DNA of 64,000 bases from Picocystis sp. L7 (Eukaryota > Chlorophyta > Picocystophyceae > Picocystales > Picocystaceae), in contig QXJR01000011.1 of the NCBI GenBank assembly GCA_020975725.1, positions 124,001 to 188,000 on the forward strand. Direction: 5' to 3'. How positions within the stretch are numbered: the first letter of the stretch is position 1; each line of letters begins with the position of its first letter. The position numbers were made by a program, and so were the translations under genes. Of the stretch, positions 16,588 through 27,010 are shown in pieces. The notes below the pieces were generated by a model. The model saw nothing but the letters and a program-made list of their open reading frames with translations. It was not told the origin of the DNA and made no database searches.

Positions 16588-18537
16588 TTACGTTGCTTGT
16601 GCCGGAGGTACGTCAACGAAATCATCCTCCACTTGCTTTGCAGACTTGAGGATTTCCTCGCCTTCATGAGATGATTCAAAAGTCCTTACGGCAGCTTCTT
16701 CATCGGGAATTTCTTCGTGGGGGAGGATGAGATTCAGAATAACTGCCACGATGGTTCCGATGCTATATGAAGTGGAAAGCGCAATGATGACAGCTTGCTT
16801 GAAACTGCGTAGCCCGTCGCTGTCTGTAGTTTGGGGGGTCCAAAGGTTTCCATTCGCAACACCCCATCCACTTCTATCTCCAGCCTGTGAAAGTCCACCA
16901 AACCCAGGAACAATCGCCACGCCAACACCAAGTCCCAAGGATACAGCCATAATGAATCGGACTCTCCTTGTAACAGGCTTGCTGCATATAATTCTGATGC
17001 CTGAAATAAAGACATTGCAGAAGAGGAATGTAGTCATCCCTCCGATCACCGCTTCTGGAATAGAAGAAATAATTGCTGCAATATACCCAAACACTCCCAT
17101 GATGAACAGCCAACAGCCACATGCTATTCCTGCATATCTGCTGGCGCATCTGGTGAGAGAAATAACACCATTATTTTGGCTAAAAGTAGTATTTGGCATA
17201 CTCATAGCCAAGCATGAGATGGAGCTGTAGATACCATCTGCAAGGAGGCCGCCTTGGATACGTTCATGCTCAATGTCCATCTGACTTGCCTCCATAGTTG
17301 CAGAAATATCTCCAATGCTCTCAACAGTTGTAACAATGTAGGCAATACCAAGGGGAATGATTGCTGGCCAATAGAAACCCAGAGGAAAAGTGTCGACCCA
17401 CAGGAATGTCGCCACCTTCGCCGAATCAAACTTCTCTGAGGTAACATATCTCTTGCCATCCACCGTTGTAGCAGCTGCCACAATGTAGCCTACGGCAAGC
17501 CCAATGATAACGTTGCAATTCCTCAAAAATGGCGATCCAAAGATCTCAACAACAACCAGTGTTACCATGACAAGAAGTCCCAAGCCCCAGTACTGGGCAG
17601 AGGCGAATGGTAACTCTACGTCACCATTGTTACCACAGTTAATTTGTTCAAGGGGTGTAAATTTCTGTGTGGTTTCATTGAATGTACCCGTTCCAAAGAC
17701 AGTCCCCCTGCCCGAGTTGTCGGCGCAAGAGGCACCCCCTCCCCAATATTTGATCCCCGTTCCAATCAGACTTACGCCAATGAGCGTAACGGTAATTCCA
17801 GCAACAAAGTTTGGGATGATTTTCCGCAGAAGCTTGGGTGGGATGAAGGACATGAACACCTCAATAATGGCCATCAATGCTGTTGTGCCCAATACTTTTC
17901 CATATGCTGTCCCGCCCCCTCCATTTTCACATGATGCATCACCAAAGTCTTCGGTGCAAATGTTCCGCATCGAAGCTTCGAAAATTGGGAGAAATGTGAA
18001 GGAAACACCCATCACGGACAGCAAGCCTGTGCCAATAAAGAAGGGACCACCAGGTATTCTCTCACTACCATAGAATTTGAAACGGAGAACTGTCAGAACA
18101 GAGAAAATACCGCTTGTAAGCAAGGCTGCAGAGATGACGTCTGTGATCAAGCAGAAGGTCAGCGTTCATAGAATCAAGGTGGCTTGTGGTCTTGCATCTC
18201 GGGATACTTACATTGCTGTTCATCGTCTGAAAAGTTGAAAATGTTACTGATGATCAGTGGTGGAGTTATCACACCACCCAACCTGCAGCAAAATTCATGG
18301 TCAGCCCCCGAGTACATCGTTGCCTCCACGTTTGGATGGTTTTGAATGCGGAACGTACATGGCCAAGGCATGCTGCAGGCCCATGATGATAGCTACAAGC
18401 CAGGATAGCTTCTCGTCTCTTGCGTAGAAGGGCGGAGGGGGCTGGCCTTTAGGGCTAAAAGGGTTGTATGGCATACATAGGAACTTGAAATCGTAATCGC
18501 CGATCACATTCTGCTTCCAATACTCTTTGAAGGTCAT
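16588..18537 (-). CDS. NCS2-family nucleobase (uracil/xanthine) permease, 3 exons
   Basis: Exons 18359-18537, 18212-18282 and 16588-18140 give 600 residues. The splice sites restore the family sequence across both junctions: exon 1 ends in GLQHALA, the spliced codon gives Met, exon 2 reads LGGVITPPLIISNIFNFSDD, and exon 3 continues (Y)VISAALLTSGIF, as in uracil-xanthine permeases. Introns of 76 and 71 nt have GTACGT and GTAAGT donors. The NCS2 signature QNNGVISLTRCASR is present (in MPNTTFSQNNGV). About 12-14 hydrophobic segments end in a Glu-rich cytosolic tail. Plasma-membrane uptake of purines, pyrimidines or ascorbate-like substrates; specificity is unknown. A CACGTG cluster lies upstream. 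Confidence 0.92.
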
Positions 18538-18674
18538 GGTGCTTCTCGCAGCTGGATGAGTGAAGACAGGGTTGCCTGGCGACGCGACGTTCGACCGGCG
18601 CGTGCAATTCTGACATCGACGTGGGCTTCCTTGCCGTTAGACTGCCTTCACCACCCCTAGAACGCCACCACCCT

Positions 18675-19071
18675 CACGTGACCATCCTTCCAACCTGCCT
18701 CAATCGGAGACCGACCAATCGATGGTCTCACAGGCAGATGAGGGCGCCTTCCCCGCCTCACGTGAGTCGTTGCCATTCTGTCATGTGAGCGTTGCCCCAG
18801 CTGCGGGACTGAAAGGGATCCGACGGGGCGCCCCAGGGTCGCACGTGACCCCAGTGGGGCGTCCCCCCACGTGGGTCCGAAATATCCCTCCCCCCAACCT
18901 CGTCCACTCCTCCACGTTGCTCGGGAACCAAAGAGGGTTTGGGGTCCATCGATTCGTGGTCGATTCCGAGGAAGGGCGACAACGTTGGCCGAGGAATGGG
19001 TGGTCGTTGGACACCTGGTGCACGTCCGTTGGACGGGATGGAACTTCGAGCTAGTCTCAGAGAGCCACGTG
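18675..19071. promoter_or_regulatory. cluster of five CACGTG (G-box) palindromes
   Basis: CACGTG occurs at 18675, 18759, 18842, 18868 and 19066, several inside longer palindromes (TCACGTGA, CCCACGTGGG). The cluster starts about 140 bp upstream of the permease ATG at 18537. In plants and algae the G-box binds bZIP or bHLH factors linked to light, nutrient or stress responses. The nearest annotated gene is the permease; no gene was recognised on the other side until about 20.3 kb. Confidence 0.5.
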
Positions 19072-20306
19072 GGAGTCGGGGCGCACCCAGGCTGGCGAAA
19101 GAGAAAGCACCGGTCATGTGATCGGATAGAAAAAGGACACGGAAGAAGGGATCACGATCTCCACAGGAAGTTCTGGATGGGAAGCACACCCAACTAAATC
19201 TTCGATTTCTCACAGCGGGTCTGCACAGCCCTTCCTCATTGGCAGGGACGAAAGTCGGCCAGGCCTTCAAAGAACGGGTGGGATGGAGTAGCCATGGAAC
19301 TTGTGTTGACCCTGGAGGCATCGAATTGCATTCATTGAACAACAAGACTACTTCGAAGTTACGAGTTCCAGCCTGCACAAGCAAGGGGATACAAGTGCAG
19401 ACAAGAATACTACTTTGTGCAAATGTGAAACATGCAGGACAGGGAAGAGGAGTGCGGTATACAGCTCTCCACATGGCAAAAACGTATCCCCATGCTTGGT
19501 CCGCATAATTCCTGCAACATCATGCAAGAACAACATCAATCCACAATCTGATGAAGCATGACAAGCCGCAGCAGGTGCAGTAGCGGTCGGGCTGATGCTT
19601 CAGTATCACTCGTGGAGGCTCCTCAAGAATGTTGCTGTGCATCCATCAAGCCAGCGCAATTTCGCTCCTTCTGCAGCATAGCGCTGAGTTTTTACGCGGA
19701 ACACATTCAAGCCTCCAAATGTATACCTATGTCCACTTCAGAAGCTTGATCTGCTCCAGGCCGCTGGATGTAGTCCATGGAACAAGACAGGTACGACACT
19801 TCAGGTGGATTATTTGAAGAAGTCCAGGCGAGAGAAATTTTGTTGACGACCAGTCATAAGCACGTTACTTCAACACACGAATGTTCCCCTTGTTGTGCGC
19901 TCGCGCGTTCGAAACCGTTGAAGTAAAAAAGCCATCCGACTGCGACGCTCCGGAGAAGGTCCGCACGAGGTTTCGATGATCCGCGGTTTCGCGACAAAGG
20001 CACAAGCACGGATGGAGACCGCTCCCGCCAAACGCATGCTGCTCTGCATGTCATGGCCTTCTGCAGCCTCTTTTGTCTCCATCCACCTTTCCACCATGGT
20101 TCGCATCCATCATCGACGGTTTCCTCGCCATGTGTTCCACAGCTTCAACTTTGCAGCATCTCTCGACCGAGCAAATACCGTCCAGATCGGGCCAGATATT
20201 TTCGTTGTGGTGGGTTTCTCCCCTGGTTCCCTCACGTGACAGCGTATCCATGTGACATCCCCTGGGGTCGACCCTGGTGGTGTCCGGGACCGAACCAGAG
20301 ACTAAG
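19072..20306. other. intergenic stretch, no supported gene
   Basis: About 1.2 kb. Short open frames occur on both strands, none over about 130 codons and none with a recognised domain. A small minus-strand frame at 19870-20106 (78 codons) is the least unlikely but is not supported. Another CACGTG lies near 20233. Confidence 0.4.
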
Positions 20307-20663
20307 ATGGGGAAACAGCCACCGATTGGGACCTTCCTGTTGGTGTCCAATCGTGGAAGCATGGACCACCACAATGCACTGGTGCGAGTTCGTGTCTGGA
20401 TTCCTCCCAAGCTCGTGTGCCCGACTGGAACAACCGAATACAAGCCCGTTCGAACCGTAGCACTGGACGGTACCCAGCCGTACTGGTACCTTCGGGGCGA
20501 TGTTTCGGTCCATGTTTACGAGCAAGGCGGTTTCACGTGTACATACGATGGAAATCCAGGACCAACAGGAACTCTCGACGACTTTACACGCCATGCACGT
20601 CTCTCGCCATCCGTTGCTGCACGGGCTCCTTCAAGACCGTGGAGGCATGCCACCTGTGTGTGA
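20307..20663 (+). CDS. hypothetical small protein
   Basis: A 118-residue open frame starting MGKQPPIGTFLLVSNRGSMD. Codon use in the first 95 codons looks like that of neighbouring genes, and the sequence is balanced and globular-looking (VRVRVWIPPKLVCPTGTTEY, DGTQPYWYLRGDVSVHVYEQ). The last 25 residues are Arg/Ala/Pro-rich. I recognise no family. An in-frame ATG lies 30 bp upstream. It may be one exon of a larger gene. Confidence 0.35.
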   Translation: MGKQPPIGTFLLVSNRGSMDHHNALVRVRVWIPPKLVCPTGTTEYKPVRTVALDGTQPYWYLRGDVSVHVYEQGGFTCTYDGNPGPTGTLDDFTRHARLSPSVAARAPSRPWRHATCV

Positions 20664-20973
20664 AACCGGCCTGTGAGGGTGGGAGACCTCCATTCCATTC
20701 CAATTCGTCGTTTCTTCCTTCCTCCATCTACCCATGCACGTGCTGCCATCTCACGTACCTCCTGTCTCAGAGTCCTGATGGTCTCGGCGGTACTCGCCAT
20801 CGCCTCTTCCGACGTCCAAGGTATTCCTTCCCTCCGAACCGATCCCTCGTCCCTTTCGAACCCGAAACAGTCTCCTTCTACACCCGGACGAATCTCCTTT
20901 CATCCTGGGTTCGAAAGGGCGGGACGAGTCCAATCGAAATCCGACGCCGACGCCTAAACCGACGCCATCGACG

Positions 20974-21990
20974 ATGGCGATGGCCATGGCCATGGCCACA
21001 CGTGGGCGCAGAAAGCGACGTGGATCGCAGAAGAAGGTCCAATGGAAGGTGGTGCAAGCGATGGAAGGGACGAGGAAACCCACTGTCGCGAGCGAAGCGG
21101 GAAGTGCGGCGTTTGCAGGTGCGACGGCCGGTGCACTCGTCAGCTTGTGCTTGCATCCGATCGACACGGTCAAGACGGTGCTTCAAGCAGAAAGAGGAGC
21201 CAGGAGGTCTCTGAGAGATGCAGTGGCGCAGATCGTACGCGTGAGAGGCGTCAGAAGCCTCTACAGCGGATTGCTGCCCAACCTGTCCACCGCCATGCCG
21301 ATCTCCGCCATCTACACCGCCACCTATGAAACCGTCAAACGGAAGCTGCTGCCACTTGTGGGATCAGAAAGAGAATGGGTGGCGCACAGCCTGGCAGGCG
21401 GTTGTGCTAGCATTGCAACCTCTTTCGTGTTCACTCCGAGCGAATGCATCAAGGCTAGAATGCAAGTAGGTCAGTTCCAGAGTGCACCCAAGGCACTGTT
21501 TCACATTCTGAAACACGAAGGGATCACGAGCTTGTATGGAGGATGGGGTGCCGTGCTTTGCAGAAATATTCCGCACTCGATGATCAAGTTCTTCACCTAT
21601 GAACAGATGAAGAAGCACTTTGCAAGGAATGGAAACCGAGAGACACCCACTGCGTTGGAAACACTGGTGTGCGGAGGAGTCGCTGGCTCCACTGCTGCCT
21701 TCTGCACAACGCCTTTTGACGTTGTCAAGACTAGGATCCAGACGCAAGCACTTTCTAAAGGGGTGCACCCGACTGTAGCAGCAACATTATTTGGGATAGT
21801 GCGGGAGGAAGGGTTTTTCGCACTCTATCGGGGGGTCAAACCTAGGTTGATCATATACATCTCCCAGGGTGCAATATTCTTTGCATCATACGAGGTGCTG
21901 AAGGCTGTGGCAACGGCCTTTTACCTTTCCGATGTAATGAGGAAACCAGGTCAGCGAAAGGTCAGTCAAGGAAATCCAATCATGGTTTGA
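20974..21990 (+). CDS. mitochondrial carrier family (SLC25) protein
   Basis: A 338-residue protein with the threefold carrier repeat. The three signature motifs are LHPIDTVKTVLQ, TPSECIKARMQVGQ and TPFDVVKTRIQTQ, each followed by the expected [DE]Gxxx region (VRSLYSGLLPNL, ITSLYGGWGAVLCRN, FFALYRGVKPRL). The N-terminus is basic (TRGRRKRRGSQKK) after a run of alternating Met-Ala. First-repeat similarity to SAM carriers (PIDTVKT) makes S-adenosylmethionine a possible substrate, but this is weak. Inner membrane of mitochondria or plastid envelope. The upstream region carries CCTTTCGAACCCG and GGTTCGAAAGGG words, about 50-120 bp before the ATG. Confidence 0.9.
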   Translation: MAMAMAMATRGRRKRRGSQKKVQWKVVQAMEGTRKPTVASEAGSAAFAGATAGALVSLCLHPIDTVKTVLQAERGARRSLRDAVAQIVRVRGVRSLYSGLLPNLSTAMPISAIYTATYETVKRKLLPLVGSEREWVAHSLAGGCASIATSFVFTPSECIKARMQVGQFQSAPKALFHILKHEGITSLYGGWGAVLCRNIPHSMIKFFTYEQMKKHFARNGNRETPTALETLVCGGVAGSTAAFCTTPFDVVKTRIQTQALSKGVHPTVAATLFGIVREEGFFALYRGVKPRLIIYISQGAIFFASYEVLKAVATAFYLSDVMRKPGQRKVSQGNPIMV

Positions 21991-21999
21991 GCTGCCTCA

Positions 22000-24200
22000 C
22001 TAGAAGTTTTTTTTCGATCTGCAATAAAGGAAAAGACGATTTGGCAACTTCTCCATCTTTTCTACTGAGTGTTTGCATGCCGGCGCTTTCTCTCCTTCTT
22101 TACACAGTCGACTTTGGAAAGAATGTTCAGTGGAAATGCAAATGGGATCAAACATGGACGATCCGATAAGCGCAATTCAAGTATGTAGCTATCTTTAACA
22201 GATCCGCTGGATTTGGACTTCCCATCTTTGACTTTGAAGAATTGGCACAGAGCACTATCAGAAAGGATGGAATGAATGTTCAGACTTGCTTGCATATCAG
22301 GGTATTCTGCAGAGATGTTGTGTTTATCATTCGTAGCCAGTCATCCTTCATAAAAGACAACCCTCACTCATGCTGGTAACATAGTTGAACATTATCTCCG
22401 TGACAGTTGGAAAGCTGGGATGGAGCTGAAGCTTCTACATTTGTTTGAAGGAGATTGGAACGGTATTTATGCTTGGAGGGTGATCGCCACAACTCGCAGC
22501 AAGATCTAAAAGCGAAGGACAGGAAGCTTTCACTGTCCATTCTTTGGCAGATACGCGAAGTATGCACTTGACATGGTGGTTCACTATTTTTGGACATCAA
22601 GTAGCGGCGTTCTGCAATCCTAAGAGTCTCTTCCACGGAAACCTGTCCACTTCGAGCTTTTTCAGCAAAAGTCAAGATTCTATCGCGTTTGACTTGCAAC
22701 CGCAAATGCAGGGTCCAACAATCTCCTGATTTCCAAACAAAGCCAACAAGTGAGTTCCTCACAAAGACTTCTGTATCATCCACACTTCGTGTAAATGAAA
22801 ACAACCATGTTGCATTGGATATGCGCTGCAGACAAAGCGTACTAGCGATGCCCTTGAAAGAAAATGCAACTCTTCTTATTGGCCATATCCGAAGATGGAA
22901 AGACTCAGGATGTACGTGCCACTGCAATGTTACGAATAGCACGGGTCTCCTTGATCGGCCTTTCTGAACAGCTGGAGATCCCAAGAATGGGGCGAACCAT
23001 GTTACAAAAGGCATTACAGCTTAGGGTCAAGGAGAACGAGACCCTGAAGGCAGCAGGTGAAGAACAAGCATTGTGGGTGTATACCTTCCGATCAAGATGG
23101 TGCAATCCAGAGCGGCTCGCTTCAATTCTCAGCTGGAAGGAGAAGCTCGGGTTGGCGGAGAGAGGTGAAATAAGGCAGTCCCAAGCCTGCCGGGCCTTCA
23201 AAGATTGTCTACCGATGCCGTTGCACAGATGACAGACAAGTTTCGCACAAGGGTCGTCCACAGAGAACTGCCCGCGTTCCTTGAAGGGGTCGGAGAACGA
23301 GACACGAGGAGGGCGGTCCGAGGCTTGCAATGGCGCAGTTGCACTATTTGGAAGAAGTAAAAAATTGCCTGCAGGTACCGTTATGCCACGATCGATGTCT
23401 ACAGGTGCGTGCTTCAAAAGCGACCCAGACTTCTGTGTTGCTTGAGCGAGGAAACAGCACCAAAACAGACCGGGCGTATAATTTATCAATGAACCCAACG
23501 TTGTGTGGTAGGAAACGGAAGCCAAGAGGCCTTCCCCAGTGCAAAGTAGGCAACATGGGATCGTCAAACCCATTGAAGGCGGGATAAGGGAAGCGCAGGT
23601 GTCTTTCCTTGTCATCCCATACGTGATTGGTTGGGTTTACGGTGCCCCACTCTTCCTTTGGCCGAGTGTACAGTCCACTGTCTGTCAAAGAGGATGGCAA
23701 TCCTGTAAATCGCACTAGGATACAACAAAGTGGGAACAAAGAAGCTTCTTCATTTCAGAATCGCAAGAGCCAAGTTGCTGTCCGTCCAGCAAAGCAGAAT
23801 GTCAAGGAAGACTTTCAGCCATTTACCACTGGTCACAACTGTGGACAACGAGTGTGCTCAATACTCCGTGGCCATTGAAGAACTGGACCGCACCTCAAGC
23901 ACACGGGGTCACTGCAAGAAGAAAGTAGACGAAACCAAGTGCTTTATCGAATCACGCAACAGCTGGTTCCTGTGGAAAGTCCACCTCCTGGAAGATGTAG
24001 AAGTGTGTTGTCGTCCTTGCCCGCACCCGTTGTCTTCACTATGCCAGCACCCTCAGGGCCAACAGTTTGGGATCGTTGGTCTGCCCATGCGCAAGCAGGC
24101 TATGGATGCGCTTCTATCCTTGTTTGTGCAACGTATAGTGATGTTGGCGTATAATGACAGCATGGAAGGCAAGTCCATCCTTGCTGCCACTAGGTAGCTA
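22000..24200 (-). other. probable spliced minus-strand gene(s), not resolved
   Basis: No single frame covers this region, yet several minus-strand segments look coding. About 22640-22900 includes SVEETLRIAERRYLMSKN. About 23050-23420 includes DIDRGITVPAGNFLLLPNSA and SFSDPFKERGQFSVDDPCAK. About 23440-23680 includes EEWGTVNPTNHVWDDKERHL and RFPYPAFNGFDDPMLPTLHW. Candidate donors such as GTATAC and GTACCT and pyrimidine-rich CAG acceptors (for example CTGCCTTCAG) are present, but I could not assemble one protein, and plus-strand frames also stay open over part of the region. No family recognised. One gene with four or more introns or two small genes are both possible. Confidence 0.3.
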
Positions 24201-24215
24201 CTTCTTTGATTGTGC

Positions 24216-25679
24216 CTATTCCACCTGTCCCTCTACTTTTAGCCTTTCAAAGGACAGCGGACACCTCCATTTCATCACCCTGGCCAATAATGAAGCAGAG
24301 TTGATCTTCGAGGATCTAGTTTTGGAGTTGAAAAAGTGCATTCCTACTGTAGGATCCTGTGGGTTGCATACGCTGTCTTGTAAATACTTCCAGAATATGG
24401 GTTCCTCTAGAGGTTCCTTTACCATTGGTTCTATCTGTCTATAATGGAACGGCTCAAAGGCGGAAACGTTGTATTTGCCCACCACATCTGCGGGTGCTTG
24501 TGCAGGATATACGAGTGCATTCTCTGTATTCCACTTGTCCAGTACGCCTCGCAATAATCGCGGTCCATGGTCTCCCCATCGGCGATGTCCCCCGGCACGT
24601 GGCGTGACCTGCTCGAATTCTTCCATGAGTTGGCGCAAAAAACCATGCTGGGATGCAGGAAACATCATCACTGCATTATTCACGGTATCGATGTCCTGTC
24701 CAATCATAGGAAACATCCCTTTCGTCAACGCATCTTTTGCATCGTTCCGCAGCAAAATCATATCCATGTCTAGGTAGAGCCCTCCGTGGTGCCACAGTAC
24801 CGCCAAGCGGATGGCATTGCTCAGGTCTTGTGCAGTCATATTGATTCCGGTGGACGGCCAATGCCAGGACACTGGCACCTCAGTATTGACTCCTGTGATA
24901 AGATCCATTTTCCTCTGTGGTCCAGGAGGGACATGTCAGCTTTCGTTACTTGTCAGATCCGCCGTTTGCGAAGCGCGTCTAAAACGAGAACTTACCGCAG
25001 CTATCTCCCTCTCGTACCACCTTTGAAGGGGTAGGGCACGAAAGATAGAATCCAGGTCAACATGCTCGAGGCGCACAGATTGTGCAGCTTCCGTCTCCAC
25101 GCGCCGGCTGCCGGGTGCCGCTTGCATTGGTGGTGGCAGGGGCCACAACACGTCTTCTGGTCGGTGATGAGGCTCCAAGGTCGTGGAATGGATCACAACT
25201 TCCGCACCTGTGGCTGCTGCTGCTTCTACGGCGCACGCATACCTCGCAGGAAGATCTCCCGATCCATGGGAGGTGGTTGCAGTGTGCACCATGTGGACGG
25301 TCATCCTTCTGCTGTTGCCAGTCCCTCCACAGCTTCGAATCCGATCCGTCTCGCTTCCTGGCACGTAGTGCAGCTCCTCGATCGAAGCTTGCTTCTGGTA
25401 GAGAGGCAGTCCAAGGTCTCTCTTGATCTTGGCGGTCTTCACGTACTTCTTGTATGTATCCACGTACAGCACGAGCACGAACACGGCCACTGCAGACAGC
25501 ACCGTCGCCGTTCCCGCCATCCAACGCGTCGCATGGGTCTTCAGACCTCCTTTTCCCCGCGTGGCAGGCATCAGGTACCTTCCACGTGTTCCTTGTCGCG
25601 TCTTCGGACGTCTCAGGCCGACGTTCGTGGACGGCAGCAGCGACATGCGCGCTTCGACGCACTTCCATCCGCTGGACAT
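24216..25679 (-). CDS. type II membrane glycosyltransferase with DXD motif, 2 exons
   Basis: Exons 24996-25679 and 24216-24914 give 460 residues; the 81-nt intron has a GTAAGT donor and joins WYEREIAA to RKMDLITGVN in phase 0. A single N-terminal hydrophobic anchor (TATVLSAVAVFVLVLYVDTY) follows a basic tail. The core LSNAIRLAVLWHHGGLYLDM ending in DMD is the catalytic DXD region of the glycosyltransferase sugar-binding (Gly_transf_sug, GT32/A4GALT-like) families, which use nucleotide sugars in the Golgi. The acceptor is unknown. The first Met (25679) follows a promoter with GATCGAGATCTTC words; Mets at residues 12 and 38 are alternative starts. Confidence 0.8.
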
Positions 25680-25690
25680 GGCCGTCGATC

Positions 25691-25785
25691 CCCATCCCCA
25701 CGAGAGGTATCGATGCCGATCGAGATCTTCGAACCCTCTCTTATCGATATCTTGGTGCCCTGGATCGAGATCTTCGGGGTCCGGG
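25691..25785. promoter_or_regulatory. GAGATC/GATATC palindrome cluster
   Basis: Within 95 bp upstream of the glycosyltransferase start lie GATCGAGATCTTCGAA, TATCGATATCTTGG and GGATCGAGATCTTCGG. The two GATCGAGATCTTCG words are nearly identical. The same vocabulary occurs near 40.1, 43.7 and 49.6 kb. Confidence 0.4.
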
Positions 25786-26234
25786 CGAGCGACCTGGGGC
25801 GCAGAACCGGTGGACCACGAAAAGACCGTTCTTGGACCGTTCATTCTTGAGGGGAGGGAACAGAGGTATGGGTCGTCCCTTACGGTCTTTTGGATCTCGA
25901 GGGGATCCCAGTCCGGGCATTCGGACCTTCGAATCAGTTCGGGGAAGATTGCCAGAGCGATTCCAACCGACACAGGCTCCCCAGCTTCACCAACGATCGC
26001 AGAGGACTCGTAAGAGAACCCATCAAATCCTCCGCGACCAATGAAGTCAAGGGGCCTCCCACTCCGCCCCCTCTACGCCATGCGCCGGAGAGGACCCACC
26101 GATGCACGACAAAAGCACATACGATACCGGGTTCCTCTGCGCGTGTTGTCCAATCGCCGGTCTCGAGGGTGCCGACGGTCGATTCGCTCGAAGCTGTCAC
26201 TGGAGTCCACTTCGCGACAGCTTTCGCAGGCATC

Positions 26235-27008
26235 ATGGCGCTTCGCGAAGCGTCGAAACGCGCCTGTCGAGCTTTCATGGCGTCGAAACACATCGAGACG
26301 TGGTCCAGCAACATCGTCCCTGCGTTCCAGGTGCGCCAGGCCGCGTCCACGGCGTACACGGTGGGCGATTCGACGAACATCAAGTGGCACGAAGGCAGCG
26401 TGAGTCGCGAGGCGCGCGAGAAGATCCTGGACCAACGTGGCTGCGTGCTTTGGTTCACTGGACTGAGCGGATCGGGAAAGAGCACGGTCGCATACACCCT
26501 CGAGCACGCCTTGGTGGAACGCGGGAAGCTGGCCTACGTGTTGGACGGCGACAACATCCGCCACGGTTTGAATCAGAACTTGGGATTCACCGCTTCCGAT
26601 CGGGAAGAGAACATCCGACGCATCGGCGAGGTGTCCAAGCTGTTCGCCGAATCCGGCATGATCACGCTGGTGAGCTTCATCTCGCCGTATCGTGCCGATC
26701 GGGAACGCGTGCGCCAGCGTTTGGCCGAGGGAGATTTCATCGAGGTGTACATGAAGATCCCGTTGGAAGTGTGCGAATCCAGGGATCCCAAAGGACTGTA
26801 CAAAGCTGCACGTGCCGGGAAGATCAAAGGATTCACCGGCATCGACGATCCTTACGAGGAACCGACGCAACCCGAGCTGGCAATGGAAGTGTCCAAAGCG
26901 GACGGCGTGATGAAGCCACCGGAGAAGATGGCGGGCGAGATCCTCGCCTACCTCGAGAGCAAGGGTTACCTGCAAGGGCGACCGTCCTCTGAAGCAGCCG
27001 CCATGTAA
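26235..27008 (+). CDS. APK: adenylylsulfate (APS) kinase, copy 1
   Basis: A 257-residue protein. The N-terminal 40 residues are basic and Ser/Ala-rich (MALREASKRACRAFMASK), a plausible organelle-targeting peptide. The kinase core starts at STAYTVGDSTNIKWHEG. It has the P-loop TGLSGSGKST, the DGDNIRHGLNQNLGF substrate loop, SFISPYRADRERVR, PLEVCESRDPKGLYKAARAG and KGFTGIDDPYEEP. It phosphorylates APS to PAPS for sulfation reactions. From 26344 to 26971 the DNA matches copy 2 at 38.2-38.8 kb almost exactly, but the N-terminus and the last residues (QGRPSSEAAAM) differ. The stop is 2 bp from the stop of the convergent helicase gene. Confidence 0.94.
   Translation: MALREASKRACRAFMASKHIETWSSNIVPAFQVRQAASTAYTVGDSTNIKWHEGSVSREAREKILDQRGCVLWFTGLSGSGKSTVAYTLEHALVERGKLAYVLDGDNIRHGLNQNLGFTASDREENIRRIGEVSKLFAESGMITLVSFISPYRADRERVRQRLAEGDFIEVYMKIPLEVCESRDPKGLYKAARAGKIKGFTGIDDPYEEPTQPELAMEVSKADGVMKPPEKMAGEILAYLESKGYLQGRPSSEAAAM
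26344..26971 (+). repeat. 628-bp near-identical block shared with 38219-38846 (inverted)
   Basis: The DNA from CGTCCACGGCG to GGGTTACCT is the same as the reverse complement of 38219-38846, with no length difference and only two substitutions that I noticed, both synonymous (in the GFTASDR codons and in the ELAMEV codons). Identity stops abruptly at both ends, inside the coding sequence. Confidence 0.9.
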
Positions 27009-27010
27009 AT

